A stretch of DNA of 64,000 bases from Streptomyces sp. WM6386 (GCF_000972385.1 NZ_JXTE01000002.1:1-64000); one strand, 5' to 3'; counted from the stretch's first letter, positions 41,877 through 51,214 are shown. Program-made: numbers and translations. The notes: generated from the letters alone by a model not told the origin.

Positions 41877-43406
41877 ATGCTGGACATCCCCTCACGAGTG
41901 CGTGTACATGTGGAGACACTGCTAGCGGCGCAGAATGACATGGGGGTTTGCGATGCTTTTGAGCAATACGCACCGGTCGGAAAGCCGGACGCCATGAACG
42001 CCCCTCACCCTCCGAAAGTGGCCGGAATCGATTCAACGGTTCCCTCGCCCGCACACACTGTCGCGCCCGCGTCCGCCGTCCCGGGCACCTCTCCGGTCCC
42101 GCCACCGAACGCCCCGAACGCCCCGGGTGCTCTGCTTCAGGACCGGCTCGCAGGCTGGGTCTCCGACCTCACGACCCTGCACGAACTCACGGAACGTCTG
42201 GCCCGCACGGGCTCATTGCAGGAAGCCCTGACGGAACTCCTGCGCGCCGGGGCCACCCTCGTGGGCGCCCGGCGCGGCCTCGTCGTACTGGAACCGGGCG
42301 ACGGACTCGGCCCCGACACCACGATCGGCCTGGGTCTGGCCCGGGCCGATCTCGGTCACATCGAGACCGTGCCGCGCAGCGCGATGTCGTACGGCAAACT
42401 CCTCGACACAACGGTCGGACTGCCGGGCGCCCCCTGCGAGATCGCCGAGCCGGACCTCTTCGCCGAGGACGGCCTCCACCCCCGACACCGCGAGGTGGCC
42501 GCCCGCCTCGGCTACGCGGCGTGCTACGCGCTGCCGCTCGCCTCCGACGCCGCGGGCCGCCTCGGCGCCGCCGTGTGGCTGTACGACGAGCCCGCCGAAC
42601 CGGCCGAGCGCCAGCGCCACCTCGTCGGCCTGTACGCGCGCCACGCGACCGAGTACCTGGCGCGCCTGCTCGAGGTCGAGCGCACGCGCGCGTGCATGGC
42701 GACGATGGCGGAGGAGCTGCTGCCGTCCCGGCTCCCCCGCGTCGCCGGTGTGCGGCTCGCCGCCCGGCACCGCACCGGCCCGCGCGGCGGCGGCGACTGG
42801 TACGACGCGCTTCCGCTGCCCGATGCCGCGCTCGGTCTCGCGGTGGGCTCGGTCACCGGATCCGGCCCGAGCGCGATCGCCGCGATGGGCCGGCTCAGAG
42901 CCAGCCTGAGGGCGTACGCCGTGATGGAGGGCGAGGACCCCGTCGCCGTCCTGTCCGACCTGGAGCTGCTGCTGCGGCTCACCGAACCGGCTCGCTCCGC
43001 GACCGCTCTGTTCGCCTACTGCGAGCCCGCGTTGCGCAAGATCACGCTGGCCGGTGCCGGGCACTGCCCGCCGCTGCTGGTCGGGGAGCGGCGTACGGAG
43101 TTCGTGGAGACGTCCGTGTCGGCGCCGCTCGGGATGCTCGCCTGCTGGGAGGCGCCCAGCGTGGAGCTGCAGGCCGAGCCGGGAGAGACGGTTCTGCTGT
43201 ACACCGACGGGCTGCTGCACCGTACCGGCGACCCCACCGACCGTGCCTTCGCGCGGCTGCACTCGGCGGCGGCCAGGGTGCCGAAGGCGCTGCGGCACGA
43301 CCCGGACGCGATCGCCGACCACGTCCTGCGCACCGTCCTGCCGGACGGACTCGACGCGGCGGACTCCGAGGAGGACGTCGTCCTGCTCGCCGCGCACTTC
43401 GAGTAG
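41877..43406 (+). CDS. GAF-SpoIIE-type PP2C phosphatase
   Basis: The 509-residue protein has a Pro/Ala-rich N-terminal part (to about residue 85), a GAF domain (about 90-265: LTERLARTGSLQEALTELLR; AACYALPLASDAAGRLGAAVW) and a SpoIIE/RsbU phosphatase domain (about 280-509). GGGDWYDALPL, LYTDGLL and SEEDVVLLAA carry expected metal ligands, but the VGDVxGHG motif reads VGSVTGSGP, so one Asp is Ser. It should dephosphorylate anti-anti-sigma proteins in an RsbU-like relay with RsbW-like ATPases, or be a weak or inactive version. A start at 41850 is also possible. Confidence 0.85.
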   Translation: MLDIPSRVRVHVETLLAAQNDMGVCDAFEQYAPVGKPDAMNAPHPPKVAGIDSTVPSPAHTVAPASAVPGTSPVPPPNAPNAPGALLQDRLAGWVSDLTTLHELTERLARTGSLQEALTELLRAGATLVGARRGLVVLEPGDGLGPDTTIGLGLARADLGHIETVPRSAMSYGKLLDTTVGLPGAPCEIAEPDLFAEDGLHPRHREVAARLGYAACYALPLASDAAGRLGAAVWLYDEPAEPAERQRHLVGLYARHATEYLARLLEVERTRACMATMAEELLPSRLPRVAGVRLAARHRTGPRGGGDWYDALPLPDAALGLAVGSVTGSGPSAIAAMGRLRASLRAYAVMEGEDPVAVLSDLELLLRLTEPARSATALFAYCEPALRKITLAGAGHCPPLLVGERRTEFVETSVSAPLGMLACWEAPSVELQAEPGETVLLYTDGLLHRTGDPTDRAFARLHSAAARVPKALRHDPDAIADHVLRTVLPDGLDAADSEEDVVLLAAHFE

Positions 43407-43447
43407 TGCCGCGGGTAGCTCTCGGTAACAGGTCTTCCGGCCCTGGG

Positions 43448-43479
43448 CCCCCTTCCGTACGACCGTACGATGGAGGGGG
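43448..43479. promoter_or_regulatory. long inverted repeat with CGTACG core before aminopeptidase gene
   Basis: CCCCC-TTCC and GGA-GGGGG flank two CGTACG palindromes separated by two bases. TACGAT in the right half could be the -10 box, 37 bases before the GTG, so a repressor bound here would cover the promoter. Confidence 0.5.
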
Positions 43480-43506
43480 TCCAGTGCCGTATCTAGGAGG
43501 ATGACC

Positions 43507-44967
43507 GTGGCCGACGAGCTCAACCCGGAGACCCCGGAAACCGAGCCGGAAGAGCCGATCAAGCAGCGGAAGAACGGGCTGTACCCAGGCGTGTCCGACG
43601 AGCTGGCCGAGAGCATGAAGTCGGGCTGGGCCGACACCGAGCTGCACGACCTGCGGCCGATCCCCCAGGCCGCCGAGACCGCGGCCCGCCGTGCCGCGCT
43701 GTCCGCGCGTTTCCTGGGCGAGCGTCTGGTGATCCCGGCGGGCAACCTGAAGACCCGCTCGAACGACACGGAGTACCCCTTCCGGGCCTCCGTCGAGTAC
43801 GCGTACCTCACCGGCAACCTGACCGAGGACGGCGTGCTCGTCCTGGAGCCGACCTCCGAGGGTCACAAGGCGACGATCTACCTGCTGCCGCGCTCCGACC
43901 GCGAGAACGGCGAGTTCTGGCTGTCCGGGCAGGGCGAGCTGTGGGTCGGCCGCCGGCACTCCCTGGCGGAGTCCGAGGCGCTGTACGGCATCGCCGCCTC
44001 CGATGTGCGCGAGCTGGCGGACGCGCTGCGCGAGGCGACCGGTCCGGTGCGGGTCGTACGCGGGTTCGACGCCGGCATCGAAGCCGCGCTGACCGACAAG
44101 GTCACCGCCGAGCGCGACGAGGAGCTGCGGGTCTTCCTCTCCGAGGCACGGCTGGTCAAGGACGAGTTCGAGATCGGCGAGCTGCAGAAGGCGGTCGATT
44201 CGACCGTGCGCGGCTTCGAGGATGTCGTCCGCGTACTCGACAAGGCCGAGGCGACCTCCGAGCGGTACATCGAGGGCACGTTCTTCCTCCGCGCGCGGGT
44301 CGAGGGCAACGACGTCGGCTACGGCTCCATCTGCGCCGCCGGCCCGCACGCCTGCACGCTGCACTGGGTGCGCAACGACGGGCCCGTGCGCTCCGGGGAC
44401 CTGCTCCTCCTGGACGCCGGTGTCGAGACGCACACGCTCTACACCGCCGACGTCACGCGCACGCTGCCGATCAACGGCACGTACACCGAGATCCAGAAGA
44501 AGGTCTACGACGCCGTCTACGAGGCCCAGGAGGCCGGTATCGCGGCGGTGCAGCCCGGTGGCAAGTACCGCGACTTCCACGACGCCGCGCAGCACGTGCT
44601 GGCCGAGAAGCTCGTCGAGTGGGGTCTGGTCGAGGGTCCGGTCGAGCGGGTGCTGGAGCTCGGGCTGCAGCGGCGGTGGACGCTGCACGGGACCGGGCAC
44701 ATGCTCGGCATGGACGTCCATGACTGCGCCGCCGCACGGACCGAGACGTATGTCGAGGGCACGCTGGAGCCGGGGATGGTGCTGACGGTCGAGCCCGGCC
44801 TGTACTTCCAGGCCGACGATCTGACGGTGCCGGAGGAATACCGGGGCATCGGTGTCCGGATCGAGGACGACATCCTCGTGACGGAGGACGGGAACCGGAA
44901 TCTGTCTGCCGGGCTTCCTCGGCGGTCGGATGAGGTCGAGTCGTGGATGGCTTCGCTGAAGGGCTGA
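43507..44967 (+). CDS. Xaa-Pro aminopeptidase (aminopeptidase P, M24B)
   Basis: The 486-residue metallopeptidase removes an N-terminal residue before proline. The N-terminal AMP_N domain (about residues 45-180, with EYPFRASVEYAYLTG) is followed by the pita-bread domain. Metal ligands are in LLLLDAGVETHTLYTADVTRTLP (two Asp), HGTGHMLGMDVHD (His), EPGMVLTVEPGLYF (Glu) and GIGVRIEDDILVT (Glu). GTG at 43507 is chosen because AGGAGG ends right before the ATG at 43501, leaving no spacing, but is six bases from the GTG. The product is cytoplasmic and recycles proline peptides. Confidence 0.92.
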   Translation: MADELNPETPETEPEEPIKQRKNGLYPGVSDELAESMKSGWADTELHDLRPIPQAAETAARRAALSARFLGERLVIPAGNLKTRSNDTEYPFRASVEYAYLTGNLTEDGVLVLEPTSEGHKATIYLLPRSDRENGEFWLSGQGELWVGRRHSLAESEALYGIAASDVRELADALREATGPVRVVRGFDAGIEAALTDKVTAERDEELRVFLSEARLVKDEFEIGELQKAVDSTVRGFEDVVRVLDKAEATSERYIEGTFFLRARVEGNDVGYGSICAAGPHACTLHWVRNDGPVRSGDLLLLDAGVETHTLYTADVTRTLPINGTYTEIQKKVYDAVYEAQEAGIAAVQPGGKYRDFHDAAQHVLAEKLVEWGLVEGPVERVLELGLQRRWTLHGTGHMLGMDVHDCAAARTETYVEGTLEPGMVLTVEPGLYFQADDLTVPEEYRGIGVRIEDDILVTEDGNRNLSAGLPRRSDEVESWMASLKG

Positions 44968-44981
44968 CGTAGGAGCTGGAT

Positions 44982-45008
44982 GGCCGGGTACCAAAGGGGT
45001 GCCCGGCC
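44982..45008 (+). terminator. terminator after aminopeptidase P
   Basis: GGCCGGGTACC and GGGTGCCCGGCC form an imperfect stem with loop AAAG, followed by TTTCGTT. Confidence 0.75.
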
Positions 45009-45035
45009 TTTCGTTGCGGTCTGCGGGGCAGTGGG

Positions 45036-45063
45036 GGCTGGTCGCGCAGTTCCCCGCGCCCCT
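45036..45063 (+). repeat. interspersed 28-bp repeat, copy 2
   Basis: Identical over 28 bases to 60104-60131 (core TCGCGCAGTTCCCCGCGCCC), between a terminator and the MocR gene. Confidence 0.8.
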
Positions 45064-45074
45064 GGGGGGTTGGT

Positions 45075-46424
45075 GTGGACCTGCATATTGAGTTCGGGTC
45101 TGTTGATGGGCCGCGGGCCGGGCTCGAGCGGGCTCTGCGGGATGCCGTACGTGATGGGCGGCTCGCGCCCGGAACCCGGTTGCCCGCCACTCGGCGGCTC
45201 GCTGCCGAGCTCGGGATCTCCCGGGGGACCGCCAAGGCGGCTTACGACCAGTTGGTCGCCGAGGGGTATCTGACCGCTCGGCAAGGGTCCGGGACACAGG
45301 TCGCTTCCCTTCCCTCCGGTGACGCCGAAACACCCGAGGCGGCCTCACGCACGCGTGCACCCCGCTTCGATCTGCGGCCCGGCAGTCCGGACGTGGGGAC
45401 GTTTCCGGCGGCGGCGTGGCTGCGGGCGCTGCGCAGGGCGATCGCGACGGCGCCCTCACTGGCGTACGACTATGGCGATCCGCGCGGGCGCATCGAGCTG
45501 CGGACGGCGCTGTCCGGGTACTTGGGTCGTGCGCGGGGGGTCATCGCACCCCCTGAGCGGATCGTGATCACGTCCGGGTATGTGCAGGGGCTCGCGCTCC
45601 TCACGCGTGTGCTCGACGGTGGCGAGATCGCCATCGAGGATCCGGGGCTGCCCTTCCACCGGGAGGTCGTACGGCGGGGCGGCGGGAGCGTGGTGCCCGT
45701 GCCGGTCGACGAAAGGGGCGCCTGTGCCGACGGGTTGGGGGACTCCAGCGCCGTCGTGCTCACTCCCGCGCATCAGTATCCGACCGGGGTGACGTTGCAT
45801 CCCGCGCGGCGGCGGGCGTTCAGCGACTGGGCCCGCGCGCGTGGTGGGCTGCTCGTCGAGGACGACTACGACGGGGAGTTCCGCTACGACCGGCAGCCCG
45901 TCGGGGCGCTGCAGGGGATGGCGCCGGGGCATGTGGTGTATCTCGGCACCGCCTCCAAGACGCTGGGACCCGCGCTGCGGCTCGGGTGGATGGTGCTGCC
46001 GCCGCACTTGGTCGACGCGGTCGCCGACGCCAAGCTGCACAGCGATCACCACACCGAGTCCATCGGGCAGTTGGCGCTCGGCGAGCTCATCGGGAGTCAT
46101 GCGTACGACCGTCATGTGCGCGCCTGTCGGCTGCGGTACCGGCGGCGCCGGGACCAGTTGCTGCACCGGCTCGGGGAACGGCGGCCGGTGCGGGGGATCG
46201 CGGCCGGGCTGCACGCGCTGGTGGAGGTCGCCGACGAGAAGGAGGCCCTGGCGCGGGCGGAGGCGGCGGGTCTCGCCGTCGGGCACCTGGGGGACCACTG
46301 GCATGCGCCGGACGCCGAGGGGCGGCCTCAGGGGCTCGTGGTGGGTTACGGGACGCCGCGGGAGCGTGTGTATCCGGAGGCGCTGGAGGCGCTGGGGAAG
46401 GTGTTGGACGGATTGGGCCAATAA
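45075..46424 (+). CDS. MocR/PdxR-family regulator (GntR-aminotransferase fusion)
   Basis: The 449-residue protein has a GntR winged helix (residues 1-75: RLPATRRLAAELGISRGTAKAAYDQLVAEGYL) joined to a fold-type I aminotransferase domain. The PLP-binding region shows VIITSGYVQGLALL, VEDDYDGEFRYDRQP and the Lys site YLGTASKTLGPALRLGW, so PLP can bind. Such regulators sense PLP or an amino compound and control PLP synthesis, GABA or transport genes. The GTG start follows a GGGGGG stretch. The MFS gene 56 bases downstream, now frameshifted, may be co-transcribed. Confidence 0.9.
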   Translation: MDLHIEFGSVDGPRAGLERALRDAVRDGRLAPGTRLPATRRLAAELGISRGTAKAAYDQLVAEGYLTARQGSGTQVASLPSGDAETPEAASRTRAPRFDLRPGSPDVGTFPAAAWLRALRRAIATAPSLAYDYGDPRGRIELRTALSGYLGRARGVIAPPERIVITSGYVQGLALLTRVLDGGEIAIEDPGLPFHREVVRRGGGSVVPVPVDERGACADGLGDSSAVVLTPAHQYPTGVTLHPARRRAFSDWARARGGLLVEDDYDGEFRYDRQPVGALQGMAPGHVVYLGTASKTLGPALRLGWMVLPPHLVDAVADAKLHSDHHTESIGQLALGELIGSHAYDRHVRACRLRYRRRRDQLLHRLGERRPVRGIAAGLHALVEVADEKEALARAEAAGLAVGHLGDHWHAPDAEGRPQGLVVGYGTPRERVYPEALEALGKVLDGLGQ

Positions 46425-46479
46425 AAGGGGCGACTATTGGGTCTGTAGTGGGGTCCAGTTCCCTTCTACCGTCGTCGAC

Positions 46480-47705
46480 ATGACGAACTCCCTCGTCCCG
46501 CCCGCGGGGCCGCAACGCGTCCTGGCCCTGGCTCAGTTGACCAATGCCGTCGGTGACGGCGCCTACCTCGTGACCTCCGCTTTCTACTTCACCCACGTCG
46601 TCGGGCTCTCTCCCGCGCGCGTGGGGCTCGGGCTGACCGCGGGGTGGGCGGTCGGGTCCGTGGCGGGCGTGCCGCTGGGGCGGCTCGCGGACCGGCGCGG
46701 GGCGCGCGGTACGGCGGTGCTGCTGGCGTCGGCGGCGGGGCTCGCGGTGGCGTCGTTCCTGTTCGTCCGGGGGTTCCTGCCGTTCGTCGCGATCGCGTGC
46801 GCGTACGCCGCCTCGCAGTCGGGGCTGGCCGCGGCCCGGCAGACGCTGCTGGCGGGGCTGGTGCCCGCCGGGGAACGGACCGGGGCGCTGGCGTATCTCC
46901 AGTCGGCGTTCAACGCCGGGCTTGCGGTGGGGGCGGGGCTGGGCGGGCTGGCGATCCAGGCCGGGACGCGGGAGGCGTATCTCGCGGTGTTCGCGATGGA
47001 CGCGGTGACCTTCGTGGCGTGTGCGGGGGTGCTGGGGCGGCTGGCGTCGGTGGCGCCGGTACCTGTGCGGAAACGTCACGGCCTCGGTGTCGTACGGGAT
47101 CGCCGCTATGTCGCCGTCACGGCCCTCAACACCGTCCTGCTGCTGCGGATGCCGCTGCTCAGCCTCGGGCTTCCGCTGTGGATCTCCGAGCGGACGCAGG
47201 CGCCGACGTGGCTGGTGTCCGCGCTGTTCGTGCTCAACACCGGGGCCGTGATGGTCTTCCAGGTGCGGATGGCGCGCGGTGTCACGGGATCGGGTCGGCC
47301 ACGCGCGCGGTGCGGCGGTCGGGGTGGGTCATGCTCGCGGCGTGCGCGGTGTTCGCGCTGTCGGCCGGTGCGTCGCCGTGGGTCGCCGCCGGGGTGCTGG
47401 TGGCCGGAGCGATCCTCCAGGTCCTCGCGGAGATGGGACAGTCGGCCGGCTCATGGCAGCTGTCCTTCGATCTGGCCCCGGCCGACCGGGTGGGTGAGTA
47501 CCAGGGGTTCTTCGGAACGGGGGTGACCGTGGCGCGGACGCTGGGTCCGCTCGTGGTGACCACGCTGCTGATCGGCTGGGGAACGACGGGCTGGCTGCTG
47601 CTGGGAGGGGCGACGCTGATGGCGTCGTACGCCATGGGACCGGCGACGCGCCGGGTCGCCGCCTCCCAGCCGGAGGTCAGGCGGCGACCCGTGCTCGTGA
47701 ACTGA
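46480..47705 (+). pseudogene. MFS transporter, frameshifted
   Basis: The first frame gives an MFS half and more, with signature PLGRLADRRGARG between helices 2 and 3, up to VFQVRMARGVT near 47286. From 47286 on, only the -1 frame continues the family pattern (SATRAVRRSGWVMLAACAVFAL, then WQLSFDLAPADRVGEYQGFF) to a stop at 47705. A single missing base near 47286 explains it. Together the parts make about 408 residues with 12 helices. It is either a real recent mutation or an assembly error. The intact form would be a drug or metabolite exporter. Confidence 0.8.
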
Positions 47706-48519
47706 CCGTCGCCGGGAGCGAGTCCAGGAACAGGGCCCCCGCGAGCAGCCCCGCGCTGCCACGGGGGCTCCACGCGCGCGTGTGGAGGTCCTCGTCGAAA
47801 GCGACCAGGGCCGCGGCACCGGTCTCGGTGGAGGTGCCGCCGGCCTCCAGGACGCCGCGGGCGCCCGCCTGGACGTGGCGCAGGCCGAGCGGGCCCGCGG
47901 CGTACAGGAGTTCGGTGTCCTGGAGGGTGGACATCACGGTGAGCAGGGCGTCGAGCCGGGCCTCGCCCTCGGTGGCGCCGGCCGCGCGCGCGGCGGCCAG
48001 GGCGTCCAACGCCCGCCGTACGTGCGGGAATCCGGCCCGAGCCTCGCCCCGCGCCCCGGCGGCGCCGTACTTCGCCGACACCGACGAACCGTGTGAGGGC
48101 TTGCGCGGGGCGCGCTTGTCGGTGTGCCGGGCGATGCCCTTGGCGGTCGCGGCGATCTCCGTGGCCACGGCTCGGGGGTTCAGGGCGGCCGCGGCGACCA
48201 GCAGGCCGAGGGCCCATGTGGCGCCGCGGTGGCCGCCTCCCGCGAGGCCCACCGAGTGCTCGGTGCAGCGGCCGATCGCGCCGAGTTCCGTACGGAGTCC
48301 GGGCGTGGGTTCGCCGGTGCGGCGGGCGGCGGCGGCCATCGCCGCGAGGCCGGGCACGAGTGCCTTGGCCGACCAGCGCAGGGAGCAGTGGTCCCGGCGG
48401 GTGACGCGGGCGTCGAGGTCACGCGGGTCGGGCAGGCCCGGCTTGGGAGCCAGGGCCAGCTGCCCGGTCAGTGCGGTCACGGCGGCCTGCGCCAGAGCTT
48501 CGTCCTCGCGGCTGCTCAT
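47677..48519 (-). CDS. triphosphoribosyl-dephospho-CoA synthase-like (CitG/MdcB) protein
   Basis: The 280-residue protein carries CitG family signatures in order: KPGLPDPRDLDARVTRRDH, TEHSVGLAGGGHRGATWALGLL, SAKYGAAGARGEARAGFPHVR, LLTVMSTLQDTELLY, and SPRGSAGLLAGALFL. CitG makes the prosthetic-group precursor of citrate lyase or malonate decarboxylase. Neither enzyme is encoded nearby, and the first motif is altered (usual KPGLV and AHTDM), so the substrate may differ. It overlaps the 3' end of the convergent MFS frame by 29 bases. Confidence 0.8.
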   Translation of the reverse strand: MSSREDEALAQAAVTALTGQLALAPKPGLPDPRDLDARVTRRDHCSLRWSAKALVPGLAAMAAAARRTGEPTPGLRTELGAIGRCTEHSVGLAGGGHRGATWALGLLVAAAALNPRAVATEIAATAKGIARHTDKRAPRKPSHGSSVSAKYGAAGARGEARAGFPHVRRALDALAAARAAGATEGEARLDALLTVMSTLQDTELLYAAGPLGLRHVQAGARGVLEAGGTSTETGAAALVAFDEDLHTRAWSPRGSAGLLAGALFLDSLPATVSSRARVAA

Positions 48520-48528
48520 GGCCGTACC

Positions 48529-49470
48529 TTACGAGGAGGCCGAGGCCGACGGGGAGGCACTGTCGGTCGGGGCGTCACTCGGCGGGGTGCCCGTCGGTGC
48601 GTCGCTCGGCGGGGTGCCGCCACCGCCGCTGCCCGCGCCGGTGCTCTCGGCGTCGGGGTCGATGCCAAGGGTCAGAAAGCCCTTGTAACCCTTGGAGGGG
48701 TCCTTCTTGTGGACGGCCTTGAGGGTGAGCAGGCCGCTGGAGGCGCCGCCGTCGTCGTACACCATGTCGTTGTCGAGGGTGGTGTAGCTGCCGGAGTGCC
48801 GGGAGTAGGGCTCCAGCGTGAAGATCTCCTCGGCGACGGTGTCGTCGAAGAAGAACTGGCCGGTGTAGTTGATCTTGCCGCCCTCGTAGGTGCCGTCCTC
48901 CTTCTCACCGCCGGTGTGGACCTTGACGTGGATGTGGCAGGTACGCGGGGTGTACCAACCGGGGAAGATCGTCTCGAACTTGACGACCCCGTTGCCGTTG
49001 GCGATCTGGTAACCGCGCAGGTAGGTGGCGTCGTTGGCGGTCGAGCCGTCCTCGCTCTCGGCGGGGGCCGAGCCGCCGGGGTCGGCGGTGGTGTAGCCCG
49101 AGTAGTAGCCCCAGGCGTCGCAGTGCCAGATCTCCACGGCCGCGCCGGGAACCGGGGTGCACCCGTCGGTGGCGTCGACGACGGTCAGGCGCAGGGTCAG
49201 CGGGACGCCGCTCTTGCCCTCGGTGATGTCTTTTCTGACCAGGGCGCCGTCGAGATAGTAGGGACCCTCGGTGACGCTCGTCATGAGCGTCATGCACTCG
49301 CTGCCGGTGCTGATGGAGGACGCCGAGGCCGTCGCGTCGGTGGGGGTGGTGGCGTCGGCGAAGGCCGACTGGTAACCGGCGACGGCGAGGCCGCCCGCGG
49401 CGACCGTGCCGCCCGTCACGACGATGGCGCGGCGCCTGGTGATCGTCTTGTCCTTGTGGTTTCCCGTCAT
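48529..49470 (-). CDS. Tat-exported intradiol ring-cleavage dioxygenase
   Basis: The 313-residue protein has a twin-arginine signal (DKTITRRRAIVVTGG) and a beta-sandwich dioxygenase domain. Iron ligands are Tyr in VTEGPYYLDG, Tyr in IFPGWYTPR and the two His of TCHIHVKV. It splits catechol-type rings between the hydroxyls and, being exported, could act on lignin- or plant-derived phenols outside the cell. A Pro/Ser/Asp-rich tail with two PPSDAPT repeats ends the protein and may contact the cell wall. The mature form is a non-canonical, short-linker version without the usual N-terminal dimer helices. Confidence 0.9.
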   Translation of the reverse strand: MTGNHKDKTITRRRAIVVTGGTVAAGGLAVAGYQSAFADATTPTDATASASSISTGSECMTLMTSVTEGPYYLDGALVRKDITEGKSGVPLTLRLTVVDATDGCTPVPGAAVEIWHCDAWGYYSGYTTADPGGSAPAESEDGSTANDATYLRGYQIANGNGVVKFETIFPGWYTPRTCHIHVKVHTGGEKEDGTYEGGKINYTGQFFFDDTVAEEIFTLEPYSRHSGSYTTLDNDMVYDDGGASSGLLTLKAVHKKDPSKGYKGFLTLGIDPDAESTGAGSGGGGTPPSDAPTGTPPSDAPTDSASPSASASS

Positions 49471-49593
49471 GGCCAGGAAGTTATGGACGGCGCCCGTCAG
49501 GGAAATGGGGGGACGCTGAGAGTCGCCTGTGAATGCTGCGGAAGGTGAAATTCCGCGCCTTCGCGGGTGAAGAAGTCCTCGGAACGGCGGGCG

Positions 49594-50043
49594 CTACACC
49601 GCCATGAGCGGAGCGTCCTTCTTCCACTTGAGGATCTTGTCGAAGCTGACCACCGCACCGCCCCGGCCCGGCTTGTTGCCGATGTGGACGTGGTCGGCGA
49701 GCTCCTTGATCAGACACAACCCGCGACCGTGCTCGGCCTCGCTGGGGGCACGCCGGACCACCGGGGCGGGGCGGCCGAAGCCCGGGCCCGAGTCCGCGAC
49801 CTCGATACGACACTTCTCGCCGTCCAGATAGGCGGTGACCCGGTACGCCTCCGAGGTACCGCCCTGCCCGGTGTCCCCGCCGTGCTCGACGGCGTTCGCG
49901 CAGGCCTCACTGAGGGCCACGGAGAGGTCGTAGGAGACATCGGGATCCACGCCCGCGGTCTCCATCGTGCCGAGCAGCAGCCGTCGAGCGAGCGGAACGC
50001 TCGCGGCTTCGCGGCGCAGATGGAGTGACCACCAGATGCTCAT
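49594..50043 (-). CDS. RsbW-like anti-sigma ATPase
   Basis: The 149-residue GHKL protein has N box SVALSEACANAVEHGGD, G1 box RIEVADSGPGFGRP and G2 box AEHGRGLCLIKELAD, so ATP binding is intact. It belongs to the RsbW/SpoIIAB group, which holds a sigma factor inactive and phosphorylates an anti-anti-sigma. No sigma or antagonist gene adjoins it, as is usual for the many orphan copies in Streptomyces. It is divergent from the His/Met-rich membrane gene across a 232-base gap. Confidence 0.88.
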   Translation of the reverse strand: MSIWWSLHLRREAASVPLARRLLLGTMETAGVDPDVSYDLSVALSEACANAVEHGGDTGQGGTSEAYRVTAYLDGEKCRIEVADSGPGFGRPAPVVRRAPSEAEHGRGLCLIKELADHVHIGNKPGRGGAVVSFDKILKWKKDAPLMAV

Positions 50044-50275
50044 GCTCCAGCCTCCCGGCCGCGGCTCGACATACCGTTACCTATTGCCGCCAGTGGCCAG
50101 GTGTAAGCACACAGTTGACGTGACGCCGCCCATATGGGCGATGCGTACCGGGCGGTGCATGGGGTATGTGAGGGCGGTTCGTATCGGAGGGTGATCTTCC
50201 GGTCGTACCACTCGTACGTCATCTTGTGGACCTGCCGTATGGCCGCCGTAAGGCCAGTGCGATGATGAGCCCGCC

Positions 50276-51073
50276 ATGTCTGCCCCCCACCAGCGCACCG
50301 GAGACGGTCTCCGGGTCCCGCGGGCCGCGGTGTTCGCCGCGGTCTGCGTCGTGCTGGCCGCCGCCGGGCACACCATGGCCGCCTGCGCCGCCGTTCCGCT
50401 GTGGACGCTGGGCGCGGGATTCCTCGGGGTCCTCGCGGTCGCGGCACCACTCGCCGGGCGGGTGCGTTCGCTGGCCGGGATCGCGGCCCTGCTGGCGCTC
50501 GGACAGACCGTGCTGCACGCGCTGTTCGGGCTGGGACAGCACGGTACGGCGGCCCAGCCGATGTCCTCGATGTCGTCGGACGCCACTTTGGTGCAGCAGG
50601 CCGCGCGGCTGGTCTGCGGGACCACCGCGGCGGCGATCAGCCCCACCCAGGCGGTCCGGATCCTCACCGAGGCGCGCCTCTACCAGGGCACGCACGCGCA
50701 CGGCTCGATGGACACCATGTCCACCACCACCAGCGCCCCCACCTCGCTGATGCCGTCCCTGCCGATGCTGCTCGGCCACGTCCTCGCGGCCCTCGCCGCC
50801 GGCTGGCTGCTGCGCCACGGCGACCTGGCCCTGCTGCGGCTGACCCAACTGTCGGCGCACGGGGTCGCTCAGGGGGCGCTCGTACGGTCCCTGCGCGGGG
50901 CGCTCGCTCTGGTGCGCGCCCTGCGGGCCGGGCTGCCGGGTGCGCCGGAGGCCGGTCCGCGGCTGCCGCGCACCGATCTGCTCGCGCCTCCTGCGCCTCG
51001 TACGACCGCACTCCGGCACGCGGTGATCAGGCGTGGTCCGCCCACCGCCGACGGTCTCGTCCTCGCCGCCTGA
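50276..51073 (+). CDS. His/Met-rich membrane protein next to copper genes
   Basis: The 265-residue protein has five or so hydrophobic segments (about residues 15-35, 40-60, 66-85, 100-115 and 158-178). Extracytoplasmic loops are rich in His, Met and Ser (GLGQHGTAAQPMSSMSSDATL; GTHAHGSMDTMSTTTSAPTSLMP), which could bind copper. A basic Pro-rich cytoplasmic tail follows. The gene lies about 140 bases before ycnI and heads the copper block, so a role in copper uptake or sensing is inferred. The family is not recognised. Confidence 0.7.
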   Translation: MSAPHQRTGDGLRVPRAAVFAAVCVVLAAAGHTMAACAAVPLWTLGAGFLGVLAVAAPLAGRVRSLAGIAALLALGQTVLHALFGLGQHGTAAQPMSSMSSDATLVQQAARLVCGTTAAAISPTQAVRILTEARLYQGTHAHGSMDTMSTTTSAPTSLMPSLPMLLGHVLAALAAGWLLRHGDLALLRLTQLSAHGVAQGALVRSLRGALALVRALRAGLPGAPEAGPRLPRTDLLAPPAPRTTALRHAVIRRGPPTADGLVLAA

Positions 51074-51214
51074 CACGACGCGAACACCCCTGGGTTGGGG
51101 GCCGCCGTCGTGCGGCCACACGCGCGTGTCCGTGTTCCGAGTGATCGGGCACCTCTGCGCGCGCGTATCCCTCTTCAACTCCGGAATCACACGCGAAGTG
51201 GAGTGCTCTCTTTC

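Noticed and set aside
47281..47295. Programmed -1 ribosomal frameshift in the MFS gene
   Set aside because: There is no slippery heptamer and no downstream structure that stands out. A one-base deletion is simpler.
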